Assembly (NCBI RefSeq): GCF_016599145.1
Contig: NZ_JAENKO010000014.1
Coordinates: 1-37,004, forward strand
Reading direction: 5' to 3'
Length of the DNA stretch: 37,004 nt
Origin: Tomitella cavernea
Lineage (GTDB): Bacteria > Actinomycetota > Actinomycetes > Mycobacteriales > Mycobacteriaceae
The notes beneath the pieces are model-generated. The model saw only the letters and a program-made list of their open reading frames with translations, searched no databases and was not told the DNA's origin. Shown here piece by piece: positions 27,432 to 36,936 of the stretch. The translations under genes and the position numbers were made by a program. Each line of letters begins with the position of its first letter. Position 1 is the stretch's first letter.

Positions 27432-28234
27432 CCATCACCCAGGACACGGTGACCGCCGGCGAGAAAATCGCCGACCCGGTGGACATCACCGACTCCGGGC
27501 GCCGCGGCGACAGCATCCGCATGTTGGCACAGCCGGTGGTGGCGGTGGGAGGGGCCGCGGCGATCCTCATCTGGGCGTTCGCGTTCAACGATCTCAACGC
27601 CACGCAGCGCGAGACCCTCAACGCGTCGTCACTCGGCACGCGGCTGGGCCAGCACATCGCCATCACCGCCGTCGTCACCGCGATCGTCGTCGCCATCGCC
27701 GTGCCACTGGGCATACTGCTCACCCGCCGGGGGTACAAGGCGCTCTCGCCGGTGTTCATCGGTATCGGCAACATCGGCCAGGCCTCCCCCGCCATCGGCC
27801 TGCTCGTGCTGCTGTTCCTATGGACCGGCAAGACCGGATTCTGGATCGGTGTCCTGCCCATCGCCTTCTATTCGCTGCTGCCGGTACTGCGCAACACCAT
27901 GCTCGGCGTGCAATCCGTCGACCCGTCGCTGATCGACGCCGGCCTCGGCCAGGGCATGTCGCCGATGACGGTGCTGCGGCGCGTCGAGTTCCCGCTGGCG
28001 GTGCCGTTCATCCTCGCCGGACTGCGCACGTCGCTGGTCCTCGCCGTGGGCACCGCCACCCTGTGCTTCCTGGTGGGTGCCGGCGGCCTAGGCGTGCTCA
28101 TAGACACCGGATACAAGCTCCGGGACAACCCCACGCTCTATGTCGGCGCGGTCCTGGCCGTCGCGCTGGCCCTGTTCATCGACTGGCTCGGGGCGCTCGC
28201 CGAGCGCTTCATCGGCCCCAAGGGACTGCGCTGA
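27428..28234 (+). CDS. Osmoprotectant ABC transporter permease (OpuCD/ProW-type), second
   Basis: 268-residue permease, partner of the one at 25487. A ~30-residue cytosolic N-terminus precedes about six helices (from about residue 35 to 255). The coupling loop reads GVQSVDPSLIDAGLGQGMSPMTVLRRVEFPLAVPF (about 158-192), close to the classic OpuC/ProW EAA motif. GAGGLGVLIDTGY near 215 is another family word. The ATG at 27428 overlaps the ATPase stop by four bases (ATGA), so translation is coupled, and its TGA overlaps the ATG of the binding-protein gene by one base. The C-terminus (WLGALAERFIGPKGLR) is typical. Confidence 0.94.
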   Translation: MTITQDTVTAGEKIADPVDITDSGRRGDSIRMLAQPVVAVGGAAAILIWAFAFNDLNATQRETLNASSLGTRLGQHIAITAVVTAIVVAIAVPLGILLTRRGYKALSPVFIGIGNIGQASPAIGLLVLLFLWTGKTGFWIGVLPIAFYSLLPVLRNTMLGVQSVDPSLIDAGLGQGMSPMTVLRRVEFPLAVPFILAGLRTSLVLAVGTATLCFLVGAGGLGVLIDTGYKLRDNPTLYVGAVLAVALALFIDWLGALAERFIGPKGLR

Positions 28235-29298
28235 TGGACACCGCACCCGAATCGCCCGCATCGGCATCATCCGGGCCGCCGGCAGCACGACGAACCCCGC
28301 ACCGCAGGTCCGGCCAGAGCCCGCTCGCCCGCGCGTCCGCCCTCATCTCCGCGCTGCTCGCCACCGCGCTGCTGGCTTCGTGCGGGCTCCAGTCCGGCGG
28401 TGCACTGCCGCTGTCGGTGGGGCCCGGCAGCATCGAGACCGATCCCGGACTCGAGGGCGTCAAACTCACCGTGGGGTCGAAGGACTTCACGGAGAACATC
28501 ATCCTCGGCTACATCGCCGAGTTCGCGCTGGCCGCAGCGGGCGCCGAGATCCGGGACCTGACGGACATCCAGGGTTCCAACAGCGCGCGCGCCGCCATGG
28601 AGGCCGGCCAGGTGGACCTCTACATCGAGTACACCGGCACCGGCTGGATCAACTATCTGCACAACGAACACCCCATCCCCGATGCCCAGGAACAGTTCGA
28701 GGCGGTGAAGAAGGAGGACCTGGAGCGCAACGGCATCGTGTGGGCCGCGCCCGCCCCCATGGACAACACCTACGCGCTCGCCGCAAGCCGGACGGTGGTC
28801 CAGGACACCGGCGTGCGCACGCTGTCCGACTACGCGAACCTCGTCAACGCGCACCCCGGGTCGATCAGCACTTGCATCGAGACCGAGTTCAACAGCCGCC
28901 AGGACGGATTCCCGGGCATGGCCGCGGTGTACGGCTTCAACCCGGACGATGCCGGCAAGAAGATCCTGCAGACGGGGATCATCTACCAGGCCACCGCCAC
29001 CGGCGGCGAGTGCACCTTCGGCGAGGTGTTCACCACCGATGGCCGCATCAAGGGCCTGGATCTGTACGTGCTCGAAGACGACAAGCAGTTCTTCCCCCAC
29101 TACAACGCGGCCGTGACCATGCGCGAACAGGTCTACAAGGACCATCCGCAGATCGTCGCGGTCCTCGCGCCGGTGATGAAGGAGATCACCAACGACGAGA
29201 TCTCCACGCTCAACGCGAAGGTGGACGTCGACGGCGAGGAGCCGGCCGACGTCGCACGGAAGTGGCTGGTGGACAAGGGGTTCGTGACGGACGGCTGA
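28234..29298 (+). CDS. Osmoprotectant ABC transporter substrate-binding lipoprotein (OpuCC/ProX-type)
   Basis: 354-residue binding protein that captures the osmolyte outside the membrane. The signal peptide has a long basic n-region (about 1-33), a hydrophobic core and the lipobox LLASC with Cys50 as the lipid anchor. The mature protein begins in a Gly/Ser linker and enters the OpuAC/ProX fold at KLTVGSKDFTENIILGYIAEF (about 70-90). Further family stretches are QVDLYIEYTGTGW, PAPMDNTYALA and CTFGEVFTTDGRI, with the aromatic residues of the quaternary-amine pocket expected among these Tyr/Trp positions. The ATG at 28234 overlaps the permease stop as TGATG. The substrate (betaine, choline, carnitine, proline betaine) cannot be fixed by eye. 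An antiporter gene follows after 88 bases. Confidence 0.93.
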   Translation: MDTAPESPASASSGPPAARRTPHRRSGQSPLARASALISALLATALLASCGLQSGGALPLSVGPGSIETDPGLEGVKLTVGSKDFTENIILGYIAEFALAAAGAEIRDLTDIQGSNSARAAMEAGQVDLYIEYTGTGWINYLHNEHPIPDAQEQFEAVKKEDLERNGIVWAAPAPMDNTYALAASRTVVQDTGVRTLSDYANLVNAHPGSISTCIETEFNSRQDGFPGMAAVYGFNPDDAGKKILQTGIIYQATATGGECTFGEVFTTDGRIKGLDLYVLEDDKQFFPHYNAAVTMREQVYKDHPQIVAVLAPVMKEITNDEISTLNAKVDVDGEEPADVARKWLVDKGFVTDG

Positions 29299-29386
29299 TC
29301 CGGCCGGGACCGCGCAGAATGTGATCTGCCCCGCGGAACCGGCGCCGGGGTTGCGCATCGGCGCCGCGCGCGGAAACCTACTCGGG

Positions 29387-31345
29387 ATGTCCGACTTCGT
29401 CGCGAGCATCACGGACTCGCTGGCCGGCATCGGCCCCGCCGGATACATCACACTCATCGTCGCCGTGAGCGTCGTGTGCCAGTGGTTCGCATGGCGCATC
29501 CGCATGCCGTCGATCCTGCTCATGCTGCTCGTGGGCTTCGGACTCGGACAGATCGTCTCCGCCGAAGAGGTGCTGGGGCGCGATCTGCTCTTCGACGGCA
29601 TCAGCCTCACCGTCGGCATCATCCTGTTCGAGGGCAGCATGTCGTTGCGCCTCAAACACGTTCAGGACCTCGGCCGCCCCGTGTGGCGTCTGTGTTCGGT
29701 GACGGTCCTCGTCGCCTGGGCGCTCATCACGCTCACCGCCTGGCTGATCGGATTCGACATCAAGGTGGCGCTGCTGGTGGGGGCGATCCTCGTGGTCACC
29801 GGCCCCACCGTGATCGCGCCGATCCTGCGGTCGCTGCGCCCCACCCGGCGCGTGTCGTCGCTACTTCGGTGGGAAGGCATCGTCGTCGACCCGATCGGCG
29901 CGGTCCTGGCGCTGCTGGTGTTCCAGGGGATCGTCAGCGGCGAGGGCGGGCAGGCCGCCTCCGCCGTGCTCATCGCGCTGGGAAAAACGCTGCTCATCGC
30001 GTTCGGCATCGCACTGCTCATGGGTGTGGCCATCGAGTTCGTCATGCGGCGCAGGGCGGTGCCCGACTTCCTGCACGGCGTGTTCTTCCTGGCCGCTGCG
30101 ATCACGGCGCTCGTAGCGTCCAACGCGCTGCAACCGGAGTCGGGGCTGCTCACGGTGACGATACTCGGCATCTACCTGGGGAACCGGCCGGAGCTGCATC
30201 TCGAGCACGTGGCCGAGTTCAAAGAGCACCTGCAGATCCTGTTCGTCGGCGCGCTTTTCATCGTGCTCGCGGGGCGCATCAGCCCCCAGCAGATCATCGA
30301 CGTCGCACCCAAGGCGCTGATCTTCATCGCCGCCCTGGTGCTCGTCGTGCGTCCGGTGAGCATCGCCCTCGGCCTGCTGCGCACCAAGGTCACGCGGAAC
30401 GAGCGGATACTGCTGGCCTGCATGGCGCCGCGCGGCGTCGTCGCCGCCGCTGTGACCAGTATCTTCGCCCTCGGGCTCACGCAGTCGGCGGACGCGCTCT
30501 CGGCAAAGGCCGACGCCGCGAGCGGCGACGACAGGCAGGCCCTCGTGGCCCAGGCGGCCGACCTGCAGCGGATCGCGGGGCAGGCCGCGGAAATGGTGCC
30601 GCTGGTCTTCGTCCTCATCGTGTGCACCGTGGCCATCTACGGGCTGAGCGTCGGCAGGCTCGCCGAGCGCCTGGGGCTCGCCTCCGCGAACCCGCAGGGC
30701 GTGGTGTTCGTCGGCGTCAACCGCTGGGTGGTGGACGCCGCCAAGCTGCTGCAGGATTCGGGTATCCCCGTTCTGGTGGTGGCGCGCAACTATGTGACGC
30801 TCTCCGGGGCCCGCATGGCCGGGCTGCCCACGATCACCGCGAACATCCTGTCCGAGTACGCGGTGAAGGACATGGACCTGTCCGGGATCGGCTACTTCAT
30901 CGCATGCACGCCCGAGGACGAGACCAACGCCACCGCCGCCCGCGAGTTCTCCCACATCTTCGGCCGCGCCAACACTTTCCAGCTGCACCGGGGGGCGAAG
31001 TCGACGGGCACCGGCAGCACCCGACGCGACACCGCCGGACACCTCAGCGCCCGCTACGCCTTCGTCCCGCCGCTGTCACGTGCCGAACTCGACCGCCGGA
31101 TGATGGCGGGCATGACCGTCAAGAAGACCGCGCTGAGCAGCAAGTACACGCTGGCCGACTTCCGGCGGCAGTACGGCGACGACGCGGTGATCCTGTTCGT
31201 GCAGCGTGGCGGCGTCACCTCCGTCGCCCACGAGTCGACCAAACTCCCGTCGGCGGAGGGCACGTTGATCGCGATGGTGCCGGTGACCGAGGACGCCGGC
31301 GCCGCGCGGCAACCGACCGCCCAGGCGCCGGCCACCGACGCCTGA
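29387..31345 (+). CDS. CPA1-family cation:proton antiporter with fused Rossmann (RCK-like) domain
   Basis: 652-residue Na+ (or K+)/H+ antiporter. The N-terminal ~420 residues hold about 12 helices; GDSLTVG-like and VTGPTVIAPILRSLRPTRRVSSLLRWEGIVVDPIGA (about 140-180) correspond to the ion-binding helix of CPA1 exchangers, and MAPRGVVAAAVTSIFALGL is the conserved later helix. A C-terminal Rossmann domain (about 438-540, VVFVGVNRWVVDAAKLL) and a TrkA-C-like end (about 585-650) resemble RCK regulatory modules, but the GxGxxG dinucleotide loop is degenerate (GVNRWV). The ATG at 29387 starts MSDFVAS; a GTG at 29321 would add 22 residues. No good ribosome site was seen, so the start is less certain. 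It lies directly after the osmoprotectant operon and converges with glnE 28 bases on. Confidence 0.9.
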   Translation: MSDFVASITDSLAGIGPAGYITLIVAVSVVCQWFAWRIRMPSILLMLLVGFGLGQIVSAEEVLGRDLLFDGISLTVGIILFEGSMSLRLKHVQDLGRPVWRLCSVTVLVAWALITLTAWLIGFDIKVALLVGAILVVTGPTVIAPILRSLRPTRRVSSLLRWEGIVVDPIGAVLALLVFQGIVSGEGGQAASAVLIALGKTLLIAFGIALLMGVAIEFVMRRRAVPDFLHGVFFLAAAITALVASNALQPESGLLTVTILGIYLGNRPELHLEHVAEFKEHLQILFVGALFIVLAGRISPQQIIDVAPKALIFIAALVLVVRPVSIALGLLRTKVTRNERILLACMAPRGVVAAAVTSIFALGLTQSADALSAKADAASGDDRQALVAQAADLQRIAGQAAEMVPLVFVLIVCTVAIYGLSVGRLAERLGLASANPQGVVFVGVNRWVVDAAKLLQDSGIPVLVVARNYVTLSGARMAGLPTITANILSEYAVKDMDLSGIGYFIACTPEDETNATAAREFSHIFGRANTFQLHRGAKSTGTGSTRRDTAGHLSARYAFVPPLSRAELDRRMMAGMTVKKTALSSKYTLADFRRQYGDDAVILFVQRGGVTSVAHESTKLPSAEGTLIAMVPVTEDAGAARQPTAQAPATDA

Positions 31346-31372
31346 CCCGGCGGGAGTTCCGGAGGCGAGCGC

Positions 31373-34300
31373 TCAGCCGAAGACCCGGTCCACCACCGCC
31401 CGGGCCCGGCGGGTCACCCTCAGGTAGTGGTCCAGGAACTCGCCCGCGTCGTCACCGCGCCAACCGGCCGCGTAGGCGACGGCGGCGAGCTGGTCGCCGG
31501 TGCCCGGGATCTGGTCGCCCGCCTTGCCACGGGCCAGCACGATGGCGTTGCGCGCCCGGGTGGCCAGCAGCCACGACTCGGTGAGCATGTGCACGTCTTC
31601 GGCCTCCAGCAGCCCGATCCGCTCGATAGCCTCAAGAGTCTCGAGCGTCGACGTGCCGCGCAGCTCCAGGTTCTCGTGCGCGTGCTTGAGCTGCAGCAGC
31701 TGGACGGTCCACTCGATGTCCGCCAGCCCCCCGCGCCCGAGCTTGGTGTGGGTGGCCGGGTCGGCACCGCGCGGCAGCCGCTCGGAATCCACCCGGGCCT
31801 TCATCCGCCGGATCTGCAGCACCGTGTCCGCATCGATGCCGCCCGGCGGATAGCGGAACTCGTCGATCATGTGCAGGAACCGCAACCCCAGGTCGGCGTC
31901 GCCTGCGACGGTGGTCGCGCGCAGCAGCGCCTGCACCTCCCACGACTCCGCCCACTTGCGGTAGTAGGCCTGATACGACGCGAGCGTCCGCACCAGCGGC
32001 CCGCTGCGCCCCTCCGGCCGCAAGTCCGCGTCCACCTCCAGCGGCGGGTCGACGCTGGCCCGGGTCAGCAGCGAGCGCACCCTGTCAGCGATTCCCGACG
32101 CCCACCGGACCGCCTCGGCGTCCGACGGCGAGGGCGTGCCTGGCTCGCCGCGCACCGGGTCGCAGACGAACAGCACGTCCGCATCGGAGCCGTAGCCGAG
32201 CTCCCCTCCGCCGAGCCGGCCCATGCCGATCACGGCGATCCGGGCCGGTGCGGGCAGTCCGGACTCGGCGGCATCCGCGCGGGTCACCGCATGCAGCGCG
32301 GCCTCGAGCACCGACACCCACACCGACGACAGCGCGCGGCACACCTGCCGCACCTCGAGCATGCCCAACACGTCGGCCGACGCCACGCGCGCCAGCTCGG
32401 CCCGCCGCAGCGACCGCGCCGCCGCGATGGCCCGCTCCGGGGACCGGTGACGCGCCGCCGACCGGGTGAGCCCCTGCGCCACGACGGTGTAGTCCACGGC
32501 GAGCAGCTTCGGCCCGGACGCCCCGTCGGCGTACATGTGCACCACGTCGGGCGCGCGCAACAGCAGGTCCGGGATGTACCGCGACGACCCGAGCACGAGC
32601 ATGAGGCGCTTGGCCAGCGCGCCCTCGTCGCGCAGCGTCCGCAGGAACCACGGATGGTCGGTCATCGCTTCGGACAACGTGCGATAGGCCAGCAGGCCCG
32701 CGTCCGGATCGGGCGTCTCGCCCAGCCACTCGAGCAGGGTAGGCAGCATGAGCGACTGGATGCGACCCTTGCGTGTGGCGCCCTTGGTCAGGGCCGTCAG
32801 GTGCCCCAGGGCATTGCGCGGCGCCCGGTAGCCTAGAGCGGCCAGTTGACGTTCCGCCGCCTCCGGGCTGAGCCGCAACGCCTCCGAGTCGATCTGCGTG
32901 ACGGACTCGAGCAACGGACGGTAGAAAAGCTTGGCGTGCAACCGGCGGATGTGCTGCGAGTGCCGCCGGATCTGGCGCTGCAGTTCGTCCACGATGCCGC
33001 GCCGGGTCTCCGATCGCACGTGCGCGGCGCGCGCCAGCCAACGCAGCGCCTCGGCGTCGCCGGGCGGGGGCAGCATGTGCGTGCGCTGGAGGCGCTGCAG
33101 CTGTAGACGATGCTCCAACAGGCGCAGGAACACGTACGATTCGATGAGCTGGGCGGCGTCGCCCCGGCCCACGTATCCGCCGGCCGACAGCTGCGCCAGC
33201 GCGTTCAGCGTGGACTTGGAGTGCAGCGTCTCGTCTGCGCGCCCGTGCACCATCTGCAGCAGCTGCACGGCGAACTCGACGTCGCGCAGGCTCCCAGTGC
33301 CCAGTTTGATCTCACGCTCGCGGACGTCCGCCGGCACCAGTTCCTCGACCCGGCGGCGCATCGCCCGCACCTCGGGTACGAAGTCTTCACGCTGCGACGC
33401 CGTCCACACCATCGGCCCCACGGCAGCGGCGTACTCACGTCCCAGCTCGACGTCTCCGGCCGCGGGCCGTGCCTTGAGCAGCGCCTGGAACTCCCAGGTT
33501 TTCGCCCAGCGGCGGTAGTAGGCCAGGTGCGAATCGAGGGTGCGGACCAGCGCGCCCTGCTTGCCCTCGGGCCGCAGCCCGGCGTCGACCTCGAAGAACG
33601 CGCTGGACCCGATGCGGATCATCTCACCGGCCAGGCGCGCCGTGAGCGCGTCGGCCGGCTCGGCGACGAAGACCACGTCCACGTCGCTCACGTAGTTGAG
33701 CTCGCGGGCGCCGCACTTGCCCAGCGCCACCACCGCCAGCCGCGCCTGCACCGTCTCCTCGTCGCACACCGTCGCCACCGCGACGGAGAGGGCGGCCGCG
33801 AGCGCGGCGTCCGCCAGGTCGGACAGGTGCCTGCCGACGGCCCGGAACTCCAGGCCCGGCTCGTTCTCGATCGTCGGGGCCAGGTCGACCGCAGCGAGCA
33901 GCAGCAGGTGGTCCCGGTAGCGGATGCGCAGCGCCAGCACGGCCTCCGGCCCGGTGACGGCAGCCCGATGCAGTCCGTGCCCGCCCTCCGGCACGGCATC
34001 GACCGCGGCAAGCAGGTCCGCCCGTATCTCGGCGCGCCCTGGCAGTTCCGGCGCCGCCGCCAGGCGCCTCCATGAGCCCGGAAAGTGTGCGAGGTGGTCC
34101 CCCAGCCCTGTGGACGAGCCGATCACCGACAGCAGCCTGGCCCGCAGGCGGCTGTCCGAGTGCAGTGCCTCGTCCAACGCGCCCCAGCCACCGGGACCGG
34201 ACTCGGCGCCCCCGTCGCCGTCGCCCCGGGCCGGGCCGGACGCATCGAGGGCCTCCTTGATGCGCACGAGGGTGCGCAGCGCCAGGCCCGCGTCCGGAGC

Positions 34301-34438
34301 GCGCGAGAGCGCCCACAGCACCGCGACGTCGTCCGCACCCGTCCAGCCCAGCTCCGCGAGGTCCTCGGCCGCGTGCGCCTCGACCAGTCCCAGCCTGCCC
34401 GTCGAGGGGATCCGCCCCCTCGTGGTGCGTGCAGGCAT
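31373..34438 (-). CDS. glnE: Bifunctional glutamine synthetase adenylyltransferase/adenylyl-removing enzyme
   Basis: 1021-residue GlnE that adds AMP to, and removes it from, the regulatory tyrosine of GlnA1 (Tyr405 here). Two nucleotidyltransferase domains are visible: the N-terminal deadenylylase with [14 protein letters not shown] (near residue 250), and the C-terminal adenylyltransferase with [13 protein letters not shown] (near residue 750). Each is followed by a DAGLRPEG or DADLRPEG type motif and a helical GlnD-PII-uridylyltransferase-like segment. The size is typical of mycobacterial GlnE. The ATG at 34438 is two bases past the glnA2 stop and has GGGG 8 bases upstream; a GTG at 34444 overlaps that stop as GTGA. 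glnA2 and glnE are one operon. The end faces the antiporter gene with no clear terminator in the 27-base gap. Confidence 0.96.
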   Translation of the reverse strand: MPARTTRGRIPSTGRLGLVEAHAAEDLAELGWTGADDVAVLWALSRAPDAGLALRTLVRIKEALDASGPARGDGDGGAESGPGGWGALDEALHSDSRLRARLLSVIGSSTGLGDHLAHFPGSWRRLAAAPELPGRAEIRADLLAAVDAVPEGGHGLHRAAVTGPEAVLALRIRYRDHLLLLAAVDLAPTIENEPGLEFRAVGRHLSDLADAALAAALSVAVATVCDEETVQARLAVVALGKCGARELNYVSDVDVVFVAEPADALTARLAGEMIRIGSSAFFEVDAGLRPEGKQGALVRTLDSHLAYYRRWAKTWEFQALLKARPAAGDVELGREYAAAVGPMVWTASQREDFVPEVRAMRRRVEELVPADVREREIKLGTGSLRDVEFAVQLLQMVHGRADETLHSKSTLNALAQLSAGGYVGRGDAAQLIESYVFLRLLEHRLQLQRLQRTHMLPPPGDAEALRWLARAAHVRSETRRGIVDELQRQIRRHSQHIRRLHAKLFYRPLLESVTQIDSEALRLSPEAAERQLAALGYRAPRNALGHLTALTKGATRKGRIQSLMLPTLLEWLGETPDPDAGLLAYRTLSEAMTDHPWFLRTLRDEGALAKRLMLVLGSSRYIPDLLLRAPDVVHMYADGASGPKLLAVDYTVVAQGLTRSAARHRSPERAIAAARSLRRAELARVASADVLGMLEVRQVCRALSSVWVSVLEAALHAVTRADAAESGLPAPARIAVIGMGRLGGGELGYGSDADVLFVCDPVRGEPGTPSPSDAEAVRWASGIADRVRSLLTRASVDPPLEVDADLRPEGRSGPLVRTLASYQAYYRKWAESWEVQALLRATTVAGDADLGLRFLHMIDEFRYPPGGIDADTVLQIRRMKARVDSERLPRGADPATHTKLGRGGLADIEWTVQLLQLKHAHENLELRGTSTLETLEAIERIGLLEAEDVHMLTESWLLATRARNAIVLARGKAGDQIPGTGDQLAAVAYAAGWRGDDAGEFLDHYLRVTRRARAVVDRVFG

Positions 34439-34440
34439 CG

Positions 34441-35781
34441 TCACAACCCCAGGTAGTTGGCGATCTCGAACTGCGTGACCTGCCCGCGGTAGGCGGCCCA
34501 CTCCTGCCGCTTGTTGCGCAGGAAGAAGTCGAAGACGTGCTCGCCCAGCGCCTCTGCCACCAGCTCGGAACCCTCCATCGCCTTCAGCGCGTCCCCCAGA
34601 CTGGTCGGCAGCTCCCGGTACCCCATCGCGCGGCGTTCGCCCGGCGTCAGCGCCCACACGTCGTCCTCGGCTTCCGGAGGCAGCTCGTATCCGCCCTCGA
34701 CGCCCTTGAGACCGGCGGCGATGAGCACCGCGAACGTGAGGTAGGGGTTGCAGGCCGAATCCGGGTTGCGCACCTCCACGCGCCGCGACGACGACTTATT
34801 CGGCGTGTACAGCGGCAAGCGCACGAGCGCCGAGCGGTTCGCCCGCCCCCACGACGCCGCGGTGGGGGCCTCGCCGCCGTGGATGAGCCGCTTGTAGGAG
34901 TTCACCCACTGGTTGGTGACCGCGCTGATCTCGTGCGCATGCTCGATGATCCCGGCGACGAACGAGCGCGCGGTGGCGGACAGCTGCAGCGGGTCGTCAT
35001 CATCGTGGAACGCGTTGTTCTCGCCCTCGAACAGGCTCATATGCGTGTGCATAGCCGAGCCGGCGTACTCGCTGAACGGCTTGGGCATGAACGTGGCCCG
35101 CACGCCCTCCTGCAACGCCACCTGCTTGACCAGGTACCGGAACGTCATCACGTTGTCCGCCATGGACAGCGCGTCCGCGTAGCGCAGGTCGATCTCCTGT
35201 TGGCCCGGCGCCGCCTCGTGGTGGCTGAACTCGACGGAGATGCCCATCGACTCGAGCGCGTCGATGGTGTGCCGGCGGAAGTTGGGCGCCTGGTTGTGCA
35301 CGGCCTGGTCGAAGTACCCGCCCCGATCCGCGGGTGTCGGGCGCCCGGAGGCGTCCAGCCCGGCCTCCAGCAGGAAGAACTCGATCTCCGGGTGCACATA
35401 GCAGGTGAAGCCCGCATCCCCCGCCTTGCCCAGCTGACGGCGCAGCACGTGCCGCGGGTCCGACCACGAGGGCGACCCGCCGGGCATGAGGATGTCGCAG
35501 AACATGCGCGCGGTCGGCTGGCGGCCGTCGTCGGACACCCACGGCAGCACCTGGAACGTCGACGGGTCCGGCATGGCGACCATGTCCGCCTCGGACACGC
35601 GGGAGAAACCCTCCACGGCGGAGCCGTCGAAGCCGATGCCCTCGGTGAACGCGCCTTCCAGCTCGGCCGGCGCGATGGCGACCGACTTGAGGTAGCCGAG
35701 GACGTCGGTGAACCACAGCCGGACGAACCGGATGTCCCGCTCCTCGAGCGTGCGCAGCACGAATTCCATCTGACGATCCAT
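34441..35781 (-). CDS. glnA2: Glutamine synthetase-like protein (GlnA2)
   Basis: 446-residue GSI-alpha type glutamine synthetase, the same length as mycobacterial GlnA2. It has the beta-grasp start ([20 protein letters not shown]), [75 protein letters not shown] and [16 protein letters not shown]. The Tyr-containing [10 protein letters not shown] adenylylation loop of GlnA1 is replaced by [16 protein letters not shown], shorter and rearranged, so control by GlnE is doubtful. The ATG at 35781 follows a -10 at 7 bases, giving a leaderless transcript. It is cotranscribed with glnE and is divergent from panB. In Streptomyces some GlnA2-type proteins are gamma-glutamylpolyamine synthetases, so glutamine synthesis is likely but not certain here. 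Confidence 0.93.
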   Translation of the reverse strand: MDRQMEFVLRTLEERDIRFVRLWFTDVLGYLKSVAIAPAELEGAFTEGIGFDGSAVEGFSRVSEADMVAMPDPSTFQVLPWVSDDGRQPTARMFCDILMPGGSPSWSDPRHVLRRQLGKAGDAGFTCYVHPEIEFFLLEAGLDASGRPTPADRGGYFDQAVHNQAPNFRRHTIDALESMGISVEFSHHEAAPGQQEIDLRYADALSMADNVMTFRYLVKQVALQEGVRATFMPKPFSEYAGSAMHTHMSLFEGENNAFHDDDDPLQLSATARSFVAGIIEHAHEISAVTNQWVNSYKRLIHGGEAPTAASWGRANRSALVRLPLYTPNKSSSRRVEVRNPDSACNPYLTFAVLIAAGLKGVEGGYELPPEAEDDVWALTPGERRAMGYRELPTSLGDALKAMEGSELVAEALGEHVFDFFLRNKRQEWAAYRGQVTQFEIANYLGL

Positions 35782-35794
35782 ATGCACGACCCTA
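35782..35794 (-). promoter_or_regulatory. Putative leaderless promoter of glnA2-glnE
   Basis: TAGGGT (35794-35789, minus strand), 7 bases (CGTGCAT), then ATG at 35781. No Shine-Dalgarno site precedes the ATG. Confidence 0.5.
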
Positions 35795-35848
35795 TGCACT
35801 CGCCGCGGACGGTGCGCGCGAACGTCCCCGGGCCGCGCGGGCGCGCCA

Positions 35849-35868
35849 CCGGTGAGATGGGTCACCGG
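35849..35868. promoter_or_regulatory. Inverted repeat CCGGTGA-n6-TCACCGG between glnA2 and panB
   Basis: A perfect 7 bp inverted repeat with a 6-base spacer lies in the 190-base divergent region, about 68 bases before glnA2 and 104 before panB. The size and symmetry are those of a dimeric regulator site. It does not match the GlnR pattern. The regulator is unknown. Confidence 0.4.
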
Positions 35869-35971
35869 CGCATGGATGCCGGGCGGCGTCGGTGGCAGAC
35901 TCTCCTGCGTCACCACCTTAAGAACCCGGGGACCCTGCAGCAGGGCCTCGAGGCTGAGAAGAGGATCAACG

Positions 35972-36820
35972 ATGACCGACACATCCCCGTACGGCTCCGC
36001 GCCTGCGGGCGGCCAGACCGCCCGCAGGCCCGTCATCCGCACCCACCACCTGCAGAAATGGAAGCAGGAAGGCAAGCGGTGGGGCATGCTCACCGCCTAC
36101 GACTACTCCACCGCCCGCATCTTCGACGACGCCGGCATCCCGGTGCTGCTCGTCGGAGACTCGGCCGCCAACGTCGTCTACGGCTACGACACCACCTTGC
36201 CGATCGACTCCGACGAGTTGATCCCGCTGGTACGCGGCGTCGTGCGCGGCGCACCGCACGCGCTCGTCGTCGCCGACCTGCCCTTCGGCAGCTACGAGGC
36301 ATCCGACGCGCAGGCGCTGGCCGCCGCGGCCCGCTTCTGCAAGGAGGGCCTGGCGCACGCGGTCAAGCTCGAAGGCGGCGTGCGCGTCGCCTCGCAGGTC
36401 ACCGCCCTGTCGCAGGCCGGCATCCCCGTGATGGCGCACATCGGTTTCACCCCGCAGAGCGTCAACGGGCTCGGCGGTTTCCGCGTGCAGGGCCGCGGCG
36501 AGGCCGCGCGTCAGCTGCTCGACGATGCGGTGGCAGTCCAGGACGCCGGCGCATTCTCGGTGGTCATGGAGATGGTGCCCGCCGACGTCGCCGCCGAGGT
36601 CACCGCCAAGCTGTCCATCCCCACCGTGGGGATCGGCGCCGGCGCGCAGTGCGACGGGCAGGTGCTGGTGTGGCAGGACATGGCCGGCTACACCTCCGGG
36701 AAGACCGCCAAGTTCGTCCGCCGCTTCGGCGACGTCGGCGCGGCTTTGGGCGACGCCGCCCGCGCCTACGCGGCCGAAGTCGAGGACGGATCCTTCCCGG
36801 CGGCCGAGCACTCGTTCTGA
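35972..36820 (+). CDS. panB: 3-methyl-2-oxobutanoate hydroxymethyltransferase (ketopantoate hydroxymethyltransferase)
   Basis: 282-residue PanB, the first committed step of pantothenate and coenzyme A synthesis. It transfers a hydroxymethyl group from methylene-tetrahydrofolate to 2-oxoisovalerate, the valine-pathway oxo acid that IlvE also handles. Metal and substrate residues are in place: Asp63 (VGDSAANV), Asp102 (ADLPFGSY), Lys132 and Glu134 (VKLEGG) and the catalytic Glu200 (VVMEMVP), followed by [15 protein letters not shown] ~20-residue variable N-terminus precedes the TIM barrel. The ATG at 35972 has GAGG 7 bases upstream; the open frame further upstream is unconserved. A 17 bp hairpin followed by TTT ends the transcript. 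Confidence 0.96.
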   Translation: MTDTSPYGSAPAGGQTARRPVIRTHHLQKWKQEGKRWGMLTAYDYSTARIFDDAGIPVLLVGDSAANVVYGYDTTLPIDSDELIPLVRGVVRGAPHALVVADLPFGSYEASDAQALAAAARFCKEGLAHAVKLEGGVRVASQVTALSQAGIPVMAHIGFTPQSVNGLGGFRVQGRGEAARQLLDDAVAVQDAGAFSVVMEMVPADVAAEVTAKLSIPTVGIGAGAQCDGQVLVWQDMAGYTSGKTAKFVRRFGDVGAALGDAARAYAAEVEDGSFPAAEHSF

Positions 36821-36832
36821 CCGGGACGACCG

Positions 36833-36875
36833 CCCCGGTGCCCGCGCCCCGTTCCGGGCGCGGGCACCGGGGTTT
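36833..36875 (+). terminator. panB intrinsic terminator
   Basis: 36833-36849 pairs perfectly with 36856-36872 (17 bp stem, 6-base loop CGTTCC) and is followed by TTT, 12 bases past the panB stop. It is the most classical terminator in the window. Confidence 0.88.
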
Positions 36876-36936
36876 CCGTATCCTCGGCCTGGCGCCCGCC
36901 CGCGGCGCACGCCGCCAACCACGGAGGAACGTGAGC

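Noticed and set aside
28267-29655. 462-codon minus-strand frame opposite the binding-protein and antiporter genes
   Set aside because: Antisense to well-conserved OpuCC-like and CPA1 coding sequence; no domain recognised.
31427-32836. 469-codon plus-strand frame opposite glnE
   Set aside because: It lies wholly antisense to conserved GlnE sequence and has low-complexity composition.
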